From positions 44,817,452 to 44,881,451 of the forward strand of contig JAPTYO010000002.1 of the NCBI GenBank assembly GCA_036873135.1: a stretch of 64,000 bases of DNA. Reading direction: 5' to 3'. This document shows, piece by piece, positions 10,971-23,443 of the stretch. Positions within the stretch are counted from its first letter, which is position 1; the number at the start of each line of letters is the position of its first letter. Made by a program: the position numbers and the translations under genes. The notes below the pieces were generated by a model. That model was not told the DNA's origin, ran no database searches, and worked only from the letters and a program-made list of their open reading frames with translations. This DNA comes from Clarkia xantiana subsp. parviflora (Eukaryota > Streptophyta > Magnoliopsida > Myrtales > Onagraceae).

Positions 10971-12990
10971 ACTCCCACCGTTTACCAATATCCTTTGCAT
11001 GTCATATCCATTGATGTCCATTGTTATGACCAAAGAATCATCGTGGGGGATACACTATGTGTTTCTTGTCGGCATTTGAGAACGGGATGACTATGTCTTC
11101 CTTCTCTGGTTGTCGCCTCTTCCTGTACTTGGGTAGAACTTGTAGCTGCGAGGCATAGACATCTCGGGCATTAGAAATGCTCCCTCCTGCCGCTGGCCCA
11201 CCATGGATTACGTTGATGACACCACGCTTTGGAGGTGGTGGGTTCTCATTCATCTTCTCCTTTCCCTTGTTCCCCTTTCCGGATGGCTCGGCATGGTTCT
11301 TCTTTTGGCGCTTGTCGCCTTGATCTATATATTGCTTGAGATATCCTTTAAGGATGAAGTTGTTTATACGAAATTGTAAGCTGACACAGCTGTTCGTTTC
11401 ATGGCCGTAGACTTCATGATTTTCACACCATTTATCTTCCTGCTTTCCCAGTGGCCCTTTTCGGAAGTTTGCTGGCTCCCTCCACATGTTATCTTCCTTC
11501 ATATTCTTCAGGATTACGGAAAGTGGTGCATTCAAAGGAACGCATTTTGCCAAGTTCACTTCTTTTGGTCTTTGGAATTCTGGCTGATATGGCCTCTTAT
11601 GCGGCTGGAATTGTCTTGCTTGTTGCGGGCCTTGTTGGGGTTTTGCTTGCTTCTCCTTAGCGCGAGCTGCACTAACTTTCGCCTTATGATGTTCTCTGAA
11701 TCTGTCTAGATCCACGAATTCTTTCACCCTTGCCGCCAATTCTTCAAGTGTCTCAGCTGGGCGCTTTGACATCTTTTCAGCCAGGGAATATCCTCTTCGG
11801 CCTAAATTTGCAATGAAGGCGCGCACGATTTCTCCTTTGGTGATGTTTCCCTGAATGTATGAGATGTTTTGGTTGAAACAGATGTAATAATCTGCTAACG
11901 ACTCGTCGTTTTGCTGTGTCACCTCATTCAACGCATTTGTCCCTTTAAGGAGTGTGCGTTCCCCCATGTATCTTTGAATGAACTTAGCCTTCAAGTATGC
12001 CCATGTCGTAATGCTTCCACATGGTAGTGAAAAGAACTAGTGTGCGGCAGTTCTAACACGAGTATTAGCAAATGTCATGGCAACATGATGTGGGTTGTCA
12101 GTTCGTCCCAGCAAAGAAGCTTCATGTTGTTGCACATGTTCGATTGGATCTCCTTTTCCTCTATATTTTTCTCCACCGATTCTGTACAGGGCATCTGGAA
12201 CGTGACTGTGCACTAGTTCATCAGAGAATGGATGTGATGCATTCTCTTCAAGGGCATACATTCCCTTCATCTTTGACTGCTTCATCTTTCTCTCAATCAT
12301 TTCTTCTAAGGCCTTAGCCGTAAGTCCTGTGACTGGGATGTCATTGTCGTATACGGGCTTCCTCCACCCATCATTGAATTTTTCAGCATGGCTTGCTGTC
12401 TTGAAACTATCTTCCTTGTGTGGGCGTTGTGAATTGCTCATAGGAGGTTGCTTCCATCTTACTCCTTGTTGTTGCTTCACGCCAACACTTGGGGTGCATG
12501 AACGTGCTGGCTCCTGCCTGGTCTGTCGATAGGTACCTTCAGAGTCTCCTACTCCCTCTGGATGTTGCGGCTTTGATGGTTGGCATCATGCGACGCCTCC
12601 CTAGCTGGTGCAGCTTGTTCGTTAGCATGCGGGGGTGGTGGCGGAGGTGCAACATATCCTTGACTCCTTAAAATCTCCCTGAGAGCAAGGAGTTCTTCAA
12701 GTGCCGCCATCATCGCTGGTGTGACTGAAGGCATGTTGGTTGCATTCCTTGGTTGTTAATGTGGTTTCTCAGCTGGCATCCCAGATGGGAATTCCTGATT
12801 CATCCTCGTCCTTCGCTTTTGCGCAGGTGCATTGTTTTGATCTTCTGGCCCGTATTGTGCAGGAGGCGCATTTATGGATGGCATGGATGAAGCCATAGAT
12901 TCTGCATCCGGAATATGAGAAGGTCCTGGTTGGCTTCTCGTTGGCTTTGACTTGCTTGCACCCGCCTTCTTTGGTCGTCTTCCTGTCATA
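10971..12990 (-). pseudogene. gag of element B with a stub of protease
   Basis: Starts near ATG at 12990 (MTGRRPKKAGASK). Homologous along its length to gag of element C. Features: proline-rich linker, capsid region (RIGGEKYRGKGDPIEHVQQHE, KAKFIQRYMGERTLLKG, ADYYICFNQN), zinc-knuckle-like C-x2-H-x4-H-x4-C (CENHEVYGHETNSC), linker INVIHGGPAAGG, then the start of protease (ILVNGGS). Damage: a stop near 12756, frame changes near 12734 and 12480, a TAG for Trp near 12037, and truncation about ten bases after the protease motif. The protease Asp codon reads Asn (10980-10982). Not functional as it stands. Confidence 0.85.
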
Positions 12991-13022
12991 GCTCGCGGTA
13001 TGGAACGGCTTTTTATTTGAAT

Positions 13023-13038
13023 CACACTGACGGCGCCA
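13023..13038 (-). promoter_or_regulatory. Primer binding site, element B
   Basis: Minus strand reads TGGCGCCGTCAGTGTG, two bases from the LTR edge at 13041. It has the same ten-base core as in elements A and E with a different tail. Confidence 0.78.
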
Positions 13039-13040
13039 AA

Positions 13041-13683
13041 TGTTAAGTCTGCTTCCACTTGGGTAACTTCGGGCTTCTCTCCCACGCACGGGCTTTGGAT
13101 GTATGCACGGGAACGGGTATCTGTCTGTATGCCACGAACCTTGAGACACGATCCTCGAACTAGTCTTCAACTTCCCCTCTTTGGTCTCTCGAACTCCGGA
13201 TCCTGCACAAGGGGCAGTAACCAGCATGGGAGAGGGGGGGATGCTGGTTGGGCCCTCTCTGACGCTCAAGTCAAAATCTCTAGAGAGAGAGAAAGCCTTT
13301 TAGAGAGAAGTCAGAGCACGAAATGCCAGAAATGAGGGAGTTGAGTTAAAATGGGAGACCTAGGTCTCTATTTATAGGGAACCTAAGGATCATGCCCAGT
13401 TTTGAACGGCTTGATGTCTGTATGAAGGAAAATGTATACCGTCATTAGGGTGGACTATGCGTGCACTGACTTCTCGCACTTGGCAAAATAATCGGGATAA
13501 GCGCGCGGAGAACGTCGGTAATCCGGACCTACCCGGATTGCCTTGGGCAATCCGGAGGTCCCCCGGTCCGGGTACTGCGCGTATTCCGGACCGTTTTGGA
13601 CTTGGGTGTCCGCGGAAGAGTTCTGGGGTATTTTGCGAGGCCTAGAATGTAAACACGAACCCGAATTGGACAAATATCTAACA
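13041..13683 (-). repeat. 5' LTR of element B (643 bp)
   Basis: Bounded by tgttaagtct at 13041 and aatatctaaca ending at 13683. A TATA-like tttatag lies at 13371-13377 (TATAAATA on the minus strand), followed in element orientation by a purine-rich agagag leader and a poly-C/G stretch near 13230. Its organisation parallels the LTRs of A, C and F, although base identity is low outside short blocks such as cacgaacccgaattggaca. Confidence 0.8.
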
Positions 13684-14111
13684 GCCACCAACCGGATATT
13701 AGTTGAAGGTTGTGAATACTTGTACGGATGCCTTGGAGAAGTGTTCCTATGTGGAAACTAGGCAAATGGAGAATTATCAGTTGACCTAGGATACATCGCG
13801 GTACAATATATAAATGTTGTTTATAAAGGGTTATTGGAGAAAAAAGAATCAACGTTCCGCGGGCGCTACAATACTGCTAACAGATGAGTAACACGATACC
13901 CGTCGTATCCACCGGTCACACGGCAAACCTCGTATGAACTATTCGGAAGCAAGGACCAGATTGAAGGAGTGAAATGTTGATGCAGATTTGGACAACAATA
14001 CATTAACAGGCACCCTCCCATTCCGGCGAGTGGGAGCTGTAAGCATATGGTGATGGGCGCCGTAATTGGTATCCAATAATATTTATAGTTTACCAAATGA
14101 AATTAGGTACA
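13684..14111. other. No recognised feature
   Basis: Unique-looking sequence flanking the element B LTR. No convincing frame, repeat or RNA gene. Possibly the interior of the older element F. Confidence 0.4.
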
Positions 14112-14635
14112 TGTCACATTAGGGTAATTGGGCTAGCCCAAATCCCAATTGACATGAGAGGCCTAAAATATGGGCCTCCCTTATACATGGCCGACCGAAA
14201 CTTGTAGGAAGTGCAAAGTGGACTTTTGTCCACTTTGCTCCTCCTATAAATACATGGTGTTAGGGGATATTTAGGGTTAATCACATTCCCTCATTAGAGT
14301 GATTTAGAGAGAAAAACCCTCTACCCCTCACAGTGTTTCGGCCGAACCTATACCTCACCAAGGGTGTGCTAATTTGCCTTCGAGCAAACACTCCGGAGAT
14401 CTGTCCCCTTGCCAAGAATCGATCATAGGCTTTCCTGTGGAGCTTATACCGCATAGGGCTTCTTTAACAAGAACCTCTGCGGGTTCCGACCGAGGGATCG
14501 TGAACTCCCTCCTGCAAAGATCTTGGGTCTACGGAGAACTGTAAAGGTATGCGTGAATCTTCCGCTGCGTAATTTCGATTACTAGCATGTACCTTGTTTT
14601 AGGTTTCCGTAGTGATTACTACCCGTAATCTAACA
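14112..14635 (+). repeat. Candidate solo LTR (about 524 bp)
   Basis: Starts tgtcacatta and ends cgtaatctaaca, with a promoter-like tcctataaatacat near 14242 and the layout of a plant LTR. No primer binding site follows (cgaccctcc) and no 5-bp target duplication is seen (gtaca against cgacc), so either the borders are off or the flanks have changed. Orientation is inferred from the TATA box. Confidence 0.4.
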
Positions 14636-15990
14636 CGACCCTCCTATGTGCTCGACGAAAGTAAACTTGCTGGGTGTTGGAGATAATTCTCTCACATTCC
14701 TCACGTGATGGGTCCGGCACAGGCGTGCGTATAGCACAGGGATCCCTCATGGGTTTTTATCTTCCTCAATGGTGGTGACGTTGTCACTTGAGTGGTGCCC
14801 CCTCCTTGTTTATTACCGCGGCGCGATATTTAGAACCCTTGAGGCTACGTCGGATGGGTGTAGTCAGCACATGCCCCCGTTGGGGATTTTTGGAAAAATT
14901 CGGGATTTGTGCGGATGCGTCGGACACGGACGCGTCGGGCGCGAATGCATCGGACGCGGACGCGACAGAGCGCGTTGTTGTGTCACAATATCCTTCTCCC
15001 GGTGTTGAGGCTTCCCTTGATTGTCGAGTGTTGGAACATCCCTCGTAGGAAGTGTTGCAATTTGGTTTCCTACTTGCGCGTCATCAGAGGTTGAACTCTC
15101 ATATACCCATGGCTTGGGTGTGTTGTAAGGACGCGGATGCGCGCGCTTTCCGTCGGTGCGCGCGTTTGACAACTGTTGATTAGGGGATACCGCAGGTTGG
15201 AGCTTCTACACTTTGAAACTGTATGCACCCAAGAAATGCGCGTGTCTGTGCACTTCAACGTTGCTTGGTTGATAGATCAGTACATATGCGACCACTAAGG
15301 AGTTCTCGGAAGACAGTGAACGTGTTGATCGACGTATGCTGCTCATAGAGCGGTCAGCTCAGGCGGAGCGTATGTAATATGTGGTGATTCTCCGTTGGCG
15401 ACGATGGTCCTCCTCAGGTCGTTTTCGAATTAGATCGAGTGTACGAGGGGTCGTCATTCCCCTGCTTTGTATTGATTTCCTATTAGTCATTGTTAGGAGA
15501 TAGAGATATATAACGCATGGAAAAATGTAATGTATATTAAGATGCTTGGAATAAAAAATGTATAGTAAAGGGTTACTCCCTGTGTTCTTGACGGCTGTGC
15601 GGCGGACGTACACGCCTGCCATGTGTCAAAGCTTGATAGCGAACACTTGTAGACGAACACTTGTTGATAGCGAACACTTGTAGATGAATGTCACAGGTTG
15701 ACGGTAACAACGGTTACAACGACGGCCATGGAAGCGGTAGCAGCGGTTGGTACTATAGTGGTGAACACTGTCAGAAGAGCGGTGGTAGCAGCGGTTGCTG
15801 CAGCAGCTGTACGCGCAATCGCGACGGTGACGGTTTTAGTAACGTTGTAACATAGCGCGGCATTCCAGTGTTGGTCTGTGCATGTCTCTTGGGTAGAGCG
15901 ATGCACCTCTCACTGGTAAGCTCCCGCGTGTGCTTATTCTTGAGTTGGTTGCTTAGCTCTTGAAGGCGAGCAATGACTATTTGCTCGAAT
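14636..15990. other. Probable interior of element F, no gene recognised
   Basis: Contains a short GC-rich repeat of cggacgcg-type units (14905-14965) and a minus-strand frame opening just inside the PBS (MDETLAPSARFEQIVIARL, 16019-15771). That frame could be the start of an unfamiliar gag-like protein. Another stretch (15690-15850) is rich in ggtagcagcggt repeats. I cannot assign a function. Confidence 0.35.
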
Positions 15991-16006
15991 CTTGCAGACG
16001 GCGCCA
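15991..16006 (-). promoter_or_regulatory. Primer binding site, element F
   Basis: Minus strand reads TGGCGCCGTCTGCAAG, the same core as the other gypsy elements, adjacent to an LTR. Confidence 0.7.
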
Positions 16007-16008
16007 AA

Positions 16009-16628
16009 GTTTCGTCCAAACCCGCTTGATGTAACGGATTGTTGAATCTTCGGGTTGATCGTCGTGTTAGGTCCTTCTACTCGCGCACCTTGTTCGCGCT
16101 CGCTGTCCGAACCTGCACAGGGGGCAGTAACTAGCACGGAGAGGGGGAGGGGGGTGGTGCTAGTTGACCCCTCTCCGATGCTTAAATAAGAATTCTAGGG
16201 AGATAAAGCTAGAGAGAAGTTAGAGCTCCTAAGCCAATCTCCAGTGAAGATAAAAATGTAAAATGAGTGGCCTAAGTCCCTTTTATAGGCAACCTTAGAA
16301 CCGACATCGGTTTGTGCGGTTCAACGCCGGTTTAAAAGAAAGTGTGAACCGTCGTCTGGTTTGATCAAGGTTGGCTATTTGAAAACTCTAACTTAGTGTA
16401 AGAATACAAATGGAACACGCATGTTGCAGACGACGACTCGGATCACGTCGGATTTGGGCAATCCTGGCGTGATCCGGGTTCGGATTGCTAAAGGCAATCC
16501 GGACGTGTGTGTTGCGCATCCAGACCGTTTTGACCCTTGTGAACGTGTTTTAATCCATTTATATGATTTTGACGTGTTTACGAAGTCTGAAACGTAAATA
16601 CGAACCCGAATTGGACAGATATCCATCA
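16009..16628 (-). repeat. 5' LTR of element F
   Basis: Same plan as the LTRs of B and C: a block near the PBS, gcagtaactagcacggagagggggagg, leader agagataaagctagagagaag, TATA-like cttttataggcaac near 16280-16293, and the outer edge cgaattggacagatatccatca ending at 16628. The inner border is uncertain because the usual TG is not clear (ttcgtcc at 16010). Its partner LTR is not in the window. Confidence 0.65.
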
Positions 16629-18340
16629 AAAGGTTTGATCAAGTATTTTCTTAGTCATCTGGAATTTGTTCATCATTTGTACGTATGTTATTTTTCGAAC
16701 TATTAAGATGATTACTAACATGCTGACTTTTTATAATAATAATTATTATTATAGTTATAATAATATATATTATGAAATTCCGCGCATCGTGCGGGGACAT
16801 CATCTAGTTATATAAATAACCACAATATATAAACCTACATAAAAAAATATATTTAATATAAAAATTATTACTGCCAACTACATAAACATATAATATTAAA
16901 TATATATATATTTAATTTTTTAGTTAATGATTAAAATAGATAAACTTTTCAATACTATATATCTATGCTAATCTTTCAAATTATTTTTATCTCTCAAATC
17001 CAATTTCTACGTTTTTTTTCCTTTTATTTTATTTTATTTTATTTTATTTATAAACGTAAACTCAATTTTTTTAGTTCGATCTTTTATCCGCGCGGTGCCC
17101 AGAGTTAGCATCTTGGAATTTATTAATTTGATTGACATGAATTCTCTAGATGACACGTGAATGTTTTTCCAGTCATCGTTTTCTAATTTAATAAAATATA
17201 TATAAACTTGGATACAAATTATTGAGTGTTTGCAAACTAACAAAATGTTTTTATCTCCTATTTTACTCTCTACATAAAATAAAGAAACTCTCTAAATAAA
17301 TAAAGTAACAAAATATTAAATATCTCTATATAAATGATATATTTATATTGTTTGATTATGAAGCATACTAAGGTTACCAAGTAGACATTTCAATTTTTAG
17401 TCAAACAATATGTAAATATAAAATATACTAACATTACATATATACATATAATATATATAATAATATATATATAAACTTTTTACGACCAAGTACATAAACA
17501 TATATATACTATATAAATAATCGCAATATATAAACCTACATAAATATAAAATATATATAATATAAAAGCTAACGATATTAATTTCAACAATATATACTAA
17601 TTTTTCATTTTTTTTAACGTTAAACTAATTTTTTTTTTTAATTTGATTTTATTACTTATGCAGTTCGCGAAATTAAATCTAATATATATATATATATATA
17701 GGTAGAGAGACGAATTCAAATGCAACCAGGAGTTAGGGATTTCCAGATTTGCAATTTCTAATGCACAGATTAATGTTCAGCTGCTGGAGGATTTATGAGC
17801 TGCGGGAAGCGTGTTCCTTCATTTTCCTAAATTTTGAGATAATCTATATTTATATCTATATCTATAAAAATTCTGAATGAGAGAGATTAAAAGGTTAAAC
17901 TAGGAGCTGAGGGTCTTTAATATTGTTAAAATGAGATTTAAAACTTCTAAAAACTTCAGCTCCTTGAGTAGATGAAAATAATAAAGAGAACATTTTCATA
18001 AATTAGATTTTCGGCAAAATACTGGTAAATTATCACTACTAGTGACATACAAATAACTCGACTCAACACTAGCTAGGACGAGGTCTTTTTAAACAATCGA
18101 ACATTTTGGTGCAACCATTTTACATCTCTATTGTGTAAAATGGAGGATGAAATTGCATCAAATAAAAATTTAATGACTGAAACACTTTAGTTGTATTGCT
18201 AGGTACCGAACTGAAAGGCAGGCAGTTTCCCGCGAAATCAAGGTCAGAGACACGTCACCAACACGTAAATGTTTATGTGACCCTACAGAAAAAAGAAAAG
18301 AAAAGAAAAATAGATACATACAGAGAAAAATAGCACAGTG
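16629..18340. other. AT-rich intergenic DNA upstream of PP4R3
   Basis: Very AT-rich, with two diverged copies of a segment around cacaatatataaacctacataa (near 16810-16850 and 17522-17550), homopolymer T runs, and a (TA) run near 17681-17699. Apart from the Helitron end at 16770-16807 I see no gene. The part after 17760 is likely the promoter-proximal flank of the PP4R3 copy. Confidence 0.5.
16770..16807 (+). mobile_element. Helitron 3' terminus
   Basis: A GC-rich hairpin (ccgcgc 16780-16785, loop atc, gtgcgg 16789-16794) is followed nine bases later by CTAG (16804-16807) and then T. This matches the known Helitron 3' hallmark: a short hairpin near a CTRR end, inserted before T. The 5' TC end was not located, so the length is unknown. 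Confidence 0.6.
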
Positions 18341-18621
18341 AATTCTTCTGGCGGGCGGCCAAGAGCAGAGACAGAGAGAAGAGGGAGAGGATTCGAGGTT
18401 TAAGCTGCTGCTTCAATGGTGGTGGTGGTCAGGCTGTTCTTATCTTACAGTTAGTGAATAACTCGATTTCCACCCCCAATTCAGTTACCCTACTTCCCCT
18501 TATTCTTCCAAACCCTAATTTCACCTCAACTAACATCTCAAGCCCTCTATATTCTGTTGGCCAAAAAAAAAAAAGTATTATAGTTCTTGTTGAAGTTCGA
18601 ATCATCTAAGCGGGACAAGCC
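18341..18621 (+). promoter_or_regulatory. Probable 5' untranslated region and promoter of the PP4R3 copy
   Basis: A GA-rich stretch (gagacagagagaagaggg) followed by a run of CT-rich sequence and the ATG at 18622 in context agccatggg. No clear TATA box. Inferred only from position in front of exon 1. Confidence 0.35.
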
Positions 18622-21600
18622 ATGGGCATGCAGGAGAAGTCAGCTGTGAACTCCAGCACGATGCAGGTCAGTCGTACTTATGTTTTTCTTACTTTTACTG
18701 CTGTATAGAGCTTCTTATTGTGTTCCAGTGGTCAGGACTTGCTCATGGTTGGGATGCTTGAACCGTTTTGTTCATAATTCTTGCTGACATCATGTAGATT
18801 CCTGATTGCTCGCCTCGCACAATTCTGGGGATGGAGTAATAAGTGGAGTTTGTTGGGTTTTTAGCATATAATCCAATTGGGATTGATTGATAAAGGAGCT
18901 GTACTGGAGGATTTATTGAACCTCTTTGGAATTGGACTCTTCACCCTTGCCCCGTAGTTGTTACCTTTTTAGGATATATGGATCAGGAGATGACCCTAAA
19001 TGCATGAGGTTACAGTGAGCTAAGGTGCGCTGGTGACAAATCAGAAAGTCTAATGTCGACTCTTAAGTCCATACTTGTTTGTTTTTAAGGAAGAGATAAT
19101 TCGTCTATGAGCTTTCCTAATCACGCTGTATAAGTTGCCCCACACTTCTGTTGGATTTTTAAATTCGGGTTTTGATAGTCTAACTAGGCCCCTTTCATTT
19201 TTATGATTAAGGGATGAATTGGATTGTTAGCTCTAATAGTAGTCTGTCTTCGTATTGCTCCATGTGACTAAAGGTGCACTAGTGGTATACAAAAGGGAAA
19301 TTAAATAAACCTTCCATGGAATAGATTGATATACATAATACATGGACAAACAGCTCAAGTATCCATGACCACGTGTTTGTGGACTTCTTCACTAGTTTAT
19401 CCCCCACTGTACTAAAAGTTTGCAACTTATTTATGAAGGTGTAGTCCTTAGACTCGGCTTTCAAAGAATCCTCTGTTTTCGTTTACTAATGTTCATGGGT
19501 AGAGTTCCCTCACATTCTCTCGTCATTTCAGCGTGTTAAAATCTACTGCCTGAATGAAGATGGCAAGTGGGATGACCAAGGAACTGGGTTGGTGACTGTT
19601 GACTATTTAGAGGTTTGATTACCTGATTTGAGCTTTGCCACTTAAAAATTAACTTGGGACTAATTATGCTGTTCTAAACAATTGATAAAGATTTCATTGA
19701 GTGTATTTAATGCAGAGAGCTTCAGAAGATCTGGCTTTGTTTGTAATTGATGCGGGCGGATGAGAACGAGACACTGCTCATGCATCGTATTAGATCAGAG
19801 GACATCTACAGGAAGCAATAAGGTTATTTCTTATCCTCTAAGAAATATTTTGGACCTTACTATTCATTTACTAATTACTGACATTAAATACTTGGATGGA
19901 ATCCTGTTATGACTGTATTTATTTTCTAGATTCTATTATTTCGTGGAAATACCCTGATTATGCTACTGAATTGGCCCTTAGTTTTCAAGAGCCGGCTGGG
20001 TGCTCTTACATATGGTAATGCATTTTTTGGTTTCTTCTCTTGAAACCTTTTCTGTTAGGCTTCTAATTTTTGTCTCATATATTTTACTTGCAGGGAGCAC
20101 CTATCTAACGCGCAAAGGAATTTACAGTTTAGTACTCTTAAAAGTAAGTACAATGCGCAAAATTAATTTTTTCAAATGTACCAGGGTGGGGGGGAATGAA
20201 AGAGAGGATACCAAAAAAGTATAGGAACAAGTCATGACCGTAATATATGTTGCTTTCTGGTGGTTTAGTAATTTATGTAAGAGAATATGGTGTAGGTCTT
20301 ATTCCTAGGTAATGTGGTAGATGAATATCTTAGTTTCTATAAGTTAGCTTTAATAATTATTATGTCTTCTATTGTTGCTCCTCTCTGGATTTTTGTTTTA
20401 GTGTTATAGAGTTTCACAATTTTAAGTATTTTTGTGTAGAGAAAATGGAATTCATATGTAAATTAGTCACATCATTCAAGGGTTTATCAGCCCTCTATAT
20501 CCTAGCTTGCAGTCACCTAAGAAATTTGTAGCAAAATAAAAATTTGTGGCAGGATTAAGGACCGACTCAAGATCATGAGCACTTGTCACTGGTTTCCCGA
20601 GTCTCCTCCAGAAATAAATTGAGCATTTTACTGGGAACCAATGATAAGATCGTGAAATTTAAGCTTATGTAATACCTCATGATCCTTGTCAAACCATTGG
20701 ATTGAATTATTGAACTTCGTGCCTAGAGGATGTTTAGTCAGTTTAGTCTTGGTACATGGCCCTTAGTTTAGAAGGGGTTTGATTATATCTTTCACTATGC
20801 ATAAATATTTCATGTGTATCATAGAATTGGTGCTGTTTGAAATCTATTACTCAATACAGCTTTCAGTCCTGTTATATAGATTTCATGATATATGGTATCA
20901 TTGATAATTAAACTGTGAGAAAATATTGGAGGGTGGATGTAGAAAGTACCTGACACAATTAACGTTTGCTTTGATTGTTCCCATAGATGATACATTTCAT
21001 AGTGCGAACAGTGACTTAACGGAGTTGCCTGCGGTTGAGCTATCCACTCTTCCATTAATACATAAGGTTTGCAATGATAACTCTACCTCAGTTTTTTATA
21101 TCAATTTTGAAATATTTATGTTTCATACTTTCTCTTCAAGCGCCGTTTTTTATTCTTTTCTACGTGACCTTTGATGCAATATTTTCTTAGGATTGCAAAT
21201 CCTACCAGTAGATAATAGGTTTCTCTGTCAATGGTTCTCTATGAATCTGTATTCCTTAATAGTCACATTTTTTCATTCGCAGATGTTCATGGATAGTGGG
21301 ATTGCTGACCAAATGCGGCTGATAGAACTTGTACTGCATGATGTAAGCTTTGCTATGGGTACAAATAAATGTTGCTTATCGTTGTCGGCTTTTATTAAGA
21401 TAGGCTCGTTGGAACTAAATGAAGTAGAAGCCCCCATACTTTGCTTAAATTAACCCTGATATTATCTTAATTCAGCAGGACTTTTTCCGGAAGTTGGTGG
21501 AGGTATTCAAGATATGTGAAGATCTTGATAGTACCGAGGGTCTGCACATGATATTTAGAATAGTTAAAGGAATAAGTGGGTACCAATATATGCTCTCTAA

Positions 21601-23150
21601 TATGTCAATCTTAATTTCCCCGTGAGTTCTTTGCTCACTTCAGAACATTTCTCTTCCTTGCAGTCTTACTCAATAGTCCTCAGATATTTGAGAAAATATT
21701 TGGAGATGAGTTGATTATGGACATCATTGGTTCTCTCGAATGTAAGTATGTTCTGTTATAAGGTATAATTGTAACCCAATGAACTAGGGAGTTTTGTAGT
21801 TTTAATCTCATGCTGTTCTGCTTTCCTTCTTAAATGGATGGAATAAATTTGCTTGCCTTCCCTTTGATTGCAATGCTTATTGACCCAATATCTAGCCTCA
21901 TGTTATTGTTTAACTTGGAATTGGTGAAAGTGGTAACTAAGAGATGATAATTTAATGACTGAGTGAATACGGCTGGTTTGTGCATGATGTTCTAACTTTT
22001 TCTGAAATTATTAGATACATATAGATCACTTTATTAAGTTTTTAAAACTGGGCTCTGCCGGGAGGTTGATATTCTGCGCTACCTGCTTGGGTGCTTAACA
22101 AGGCCATTTCAATTTTAGAGTTGGAGAGCTTCCACTTCTTCCTGGAGAAAACCACCTCTTAAAATCCTATAATGGTTTATCGAGTATTGCTAGCATAACA
22201 CCTTCAATATTTCCTCTGTGACATAGCATAATATGGTCGGATATCAGATTGTATCTGCAGCTTTGTAATTGACACATTTGCCTCTTTTTTTATATGAATC
22301 CCGTTTACCTCCACATGAAATTTATGTAGATCTGTAAATGGTTTCAGATGATCCCGAGGTTACCCAAGTTCAACATCACCGCGACTTCTTGAGGGAGCAT
22401 GTTGTTTTTAAGGAGGTGAGAGAGTTGTTCTTCTCATTCATAAATAGAAGAATGAGTTTTATTTGTACGTCCAGTGGATAGGAGGACAGGCGGGCCATAT
22501 AACATTTTATTTTGCGATTGAACGGATTCCAGGCCATTCCAATTAAAGATCCAACTGTCCTATCAAGAATACATCAGACATACAGAGTCTGTTACTTAAA
22601 GGTCTGCATTTCCACTCGAACTTGGTAGCAGTTTCTGGGTGCTATTCTTACATCCCTTAAGTCTTTTTAGGATGTCATTTTGGCTAGAGTGTTGGACGAT
22701 GCCACGACATCAAATCTTAATTCCATTATTAATGGGAATAATGCAGTTGTAAGTAAACAATGTATTTATTTTGCTTACTGTTAAAAACTATTGGTATCAA
22801 GAAAGTATTACTAATATTTTTGTTTTTGTAGGTCGTTTCTTTGTTAAAGGATGATAATACATTTATTCAAGAATTATTTGCAAGGTTACGGTCACCTACA
22901 ACTTGGTCGGAATCAAAGAAAAATTTGGTAACTACATCTCATCTTGTATGTTGATTTAGAATTGGAGAGGAGAGGATGTATGCTTAGTAAAATAAAGAAT
23001 TAACTTTAACTGCGTGTAAAATTCTGGCTGATATCTGGGTTGGAGCCCCTCTGTTAACGCATTTTTATTTGTGGAATAGGTCTAGTTTTTGCATGACTTT
23101 TGCAGTTTGAGCAAGAGCTTGCAGATGGTCCAGCAACTACGTCTGTTCAG
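18622..23150 (+). pseudogene. PP4R3: PP4R3 (SMEK/PSY2-like phosphatase 4 regulatory subunit 3), 5' exons
   Basis: Fourteen exons with GT-AG borders: 18622-18666, 19532-19612, 19716-19822, 19930-20014, 20094-20143, 20987-21066, 21283-21342, 21476-21575, 21664-21741, 22348-22415, 22533-22601, 22671-22748, 22832-22927, 23080-23150. They start MGMQEKSAVNSSTMQ. Recognisable blocks are RVKIYCLNEDGKWDDQGTG (PH-like N-terminal domain), ALSFQEPAGCSYIW, ELPAVELSTLPLI, GIADQMRLIELVLHD, FKICEDLDSTEGLHMIF, FEKIFGDELIMDIIG, FIQELFARLRSP and SLSKSLQMVQQLRLF (SMEK domain). The family targets PP4 catalytic subunit to substrates in the nucleus. Defects: an extra G in exon 3 near 19752-19756, a TAA at the end of exon 3, and TAG for a conserved Tyr in exon 14. 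After 23150 the gene breaks off into transposon DNA. Confidence 0.92.
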
Positions 23151-23206
23151 GTATGTGCGAACAACGATAAGTATATCCGATATAGTATAGAATATATTAT
23201 TATTAG

Positions 23207-23443
23207 TGATAAGGTTAGATATATAAATTCAGAATAATTAGTGTCATAGTTAAATATCTTATTTCATGTTGTTATCTGCTAGAATATCTGATCTCCTTAG
23301 ATTATAGTGGTCTAGTCCTTTATAATGGATAGAGCTATTGAATAAAACAATAAGTAGAAAGTTATTTCAATTATTTCAGTTACGTTATTTCTTTCTGTTA
23401 TCTAGTTCTTAGGTAGGTTAGTTCTTAGACAATACCCAAAACA
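23207..23443 (+). repeat. Candidate degraded copia LTR
   Basis: tgataagg...cccaaaaca (237 bp) followed three bases later by tagtattagaacc, which matches 10 of 13 bases of the copia initiator-Met primer site (tggtatcagagcc). The partner LTR was not found. Confidence 0.4.

Larger units (their letters stand above)
6923..13683 (-). mobile_element. Element B: gypsy (Tat-like) deletion derivative with gag and aORF but no pol
   Basis: From the right on the minus strand: LTR 13041-13683, PBS, damaged gag, a protease cut off just after its active site (about 10971), then directly the 3' region shared with element C, and the convergent spliced aORF on the + strand (7791-10067). RT, RNase H and integrase are absent. 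A palindromic tandem array (7160-7480) precedes the aORF. Element A is inserted near the 3' end of B (at 6923), so B's 3' LTR should lie left of the window. Sequence matches element C in the aORF and spacer regions, but the LTRs differ clearly. Confidence 0.78.

Noticed and set aside
17034..17243. Small frames in AT-rich DNA before PP4R3
   Set aside because: Low complexity, no start context, no homology recognised.
18622..23150. Functional PP4R3 gene
   Set aside because: Extra base and stop in exon 3, stop in exon 14, and missing central exons.
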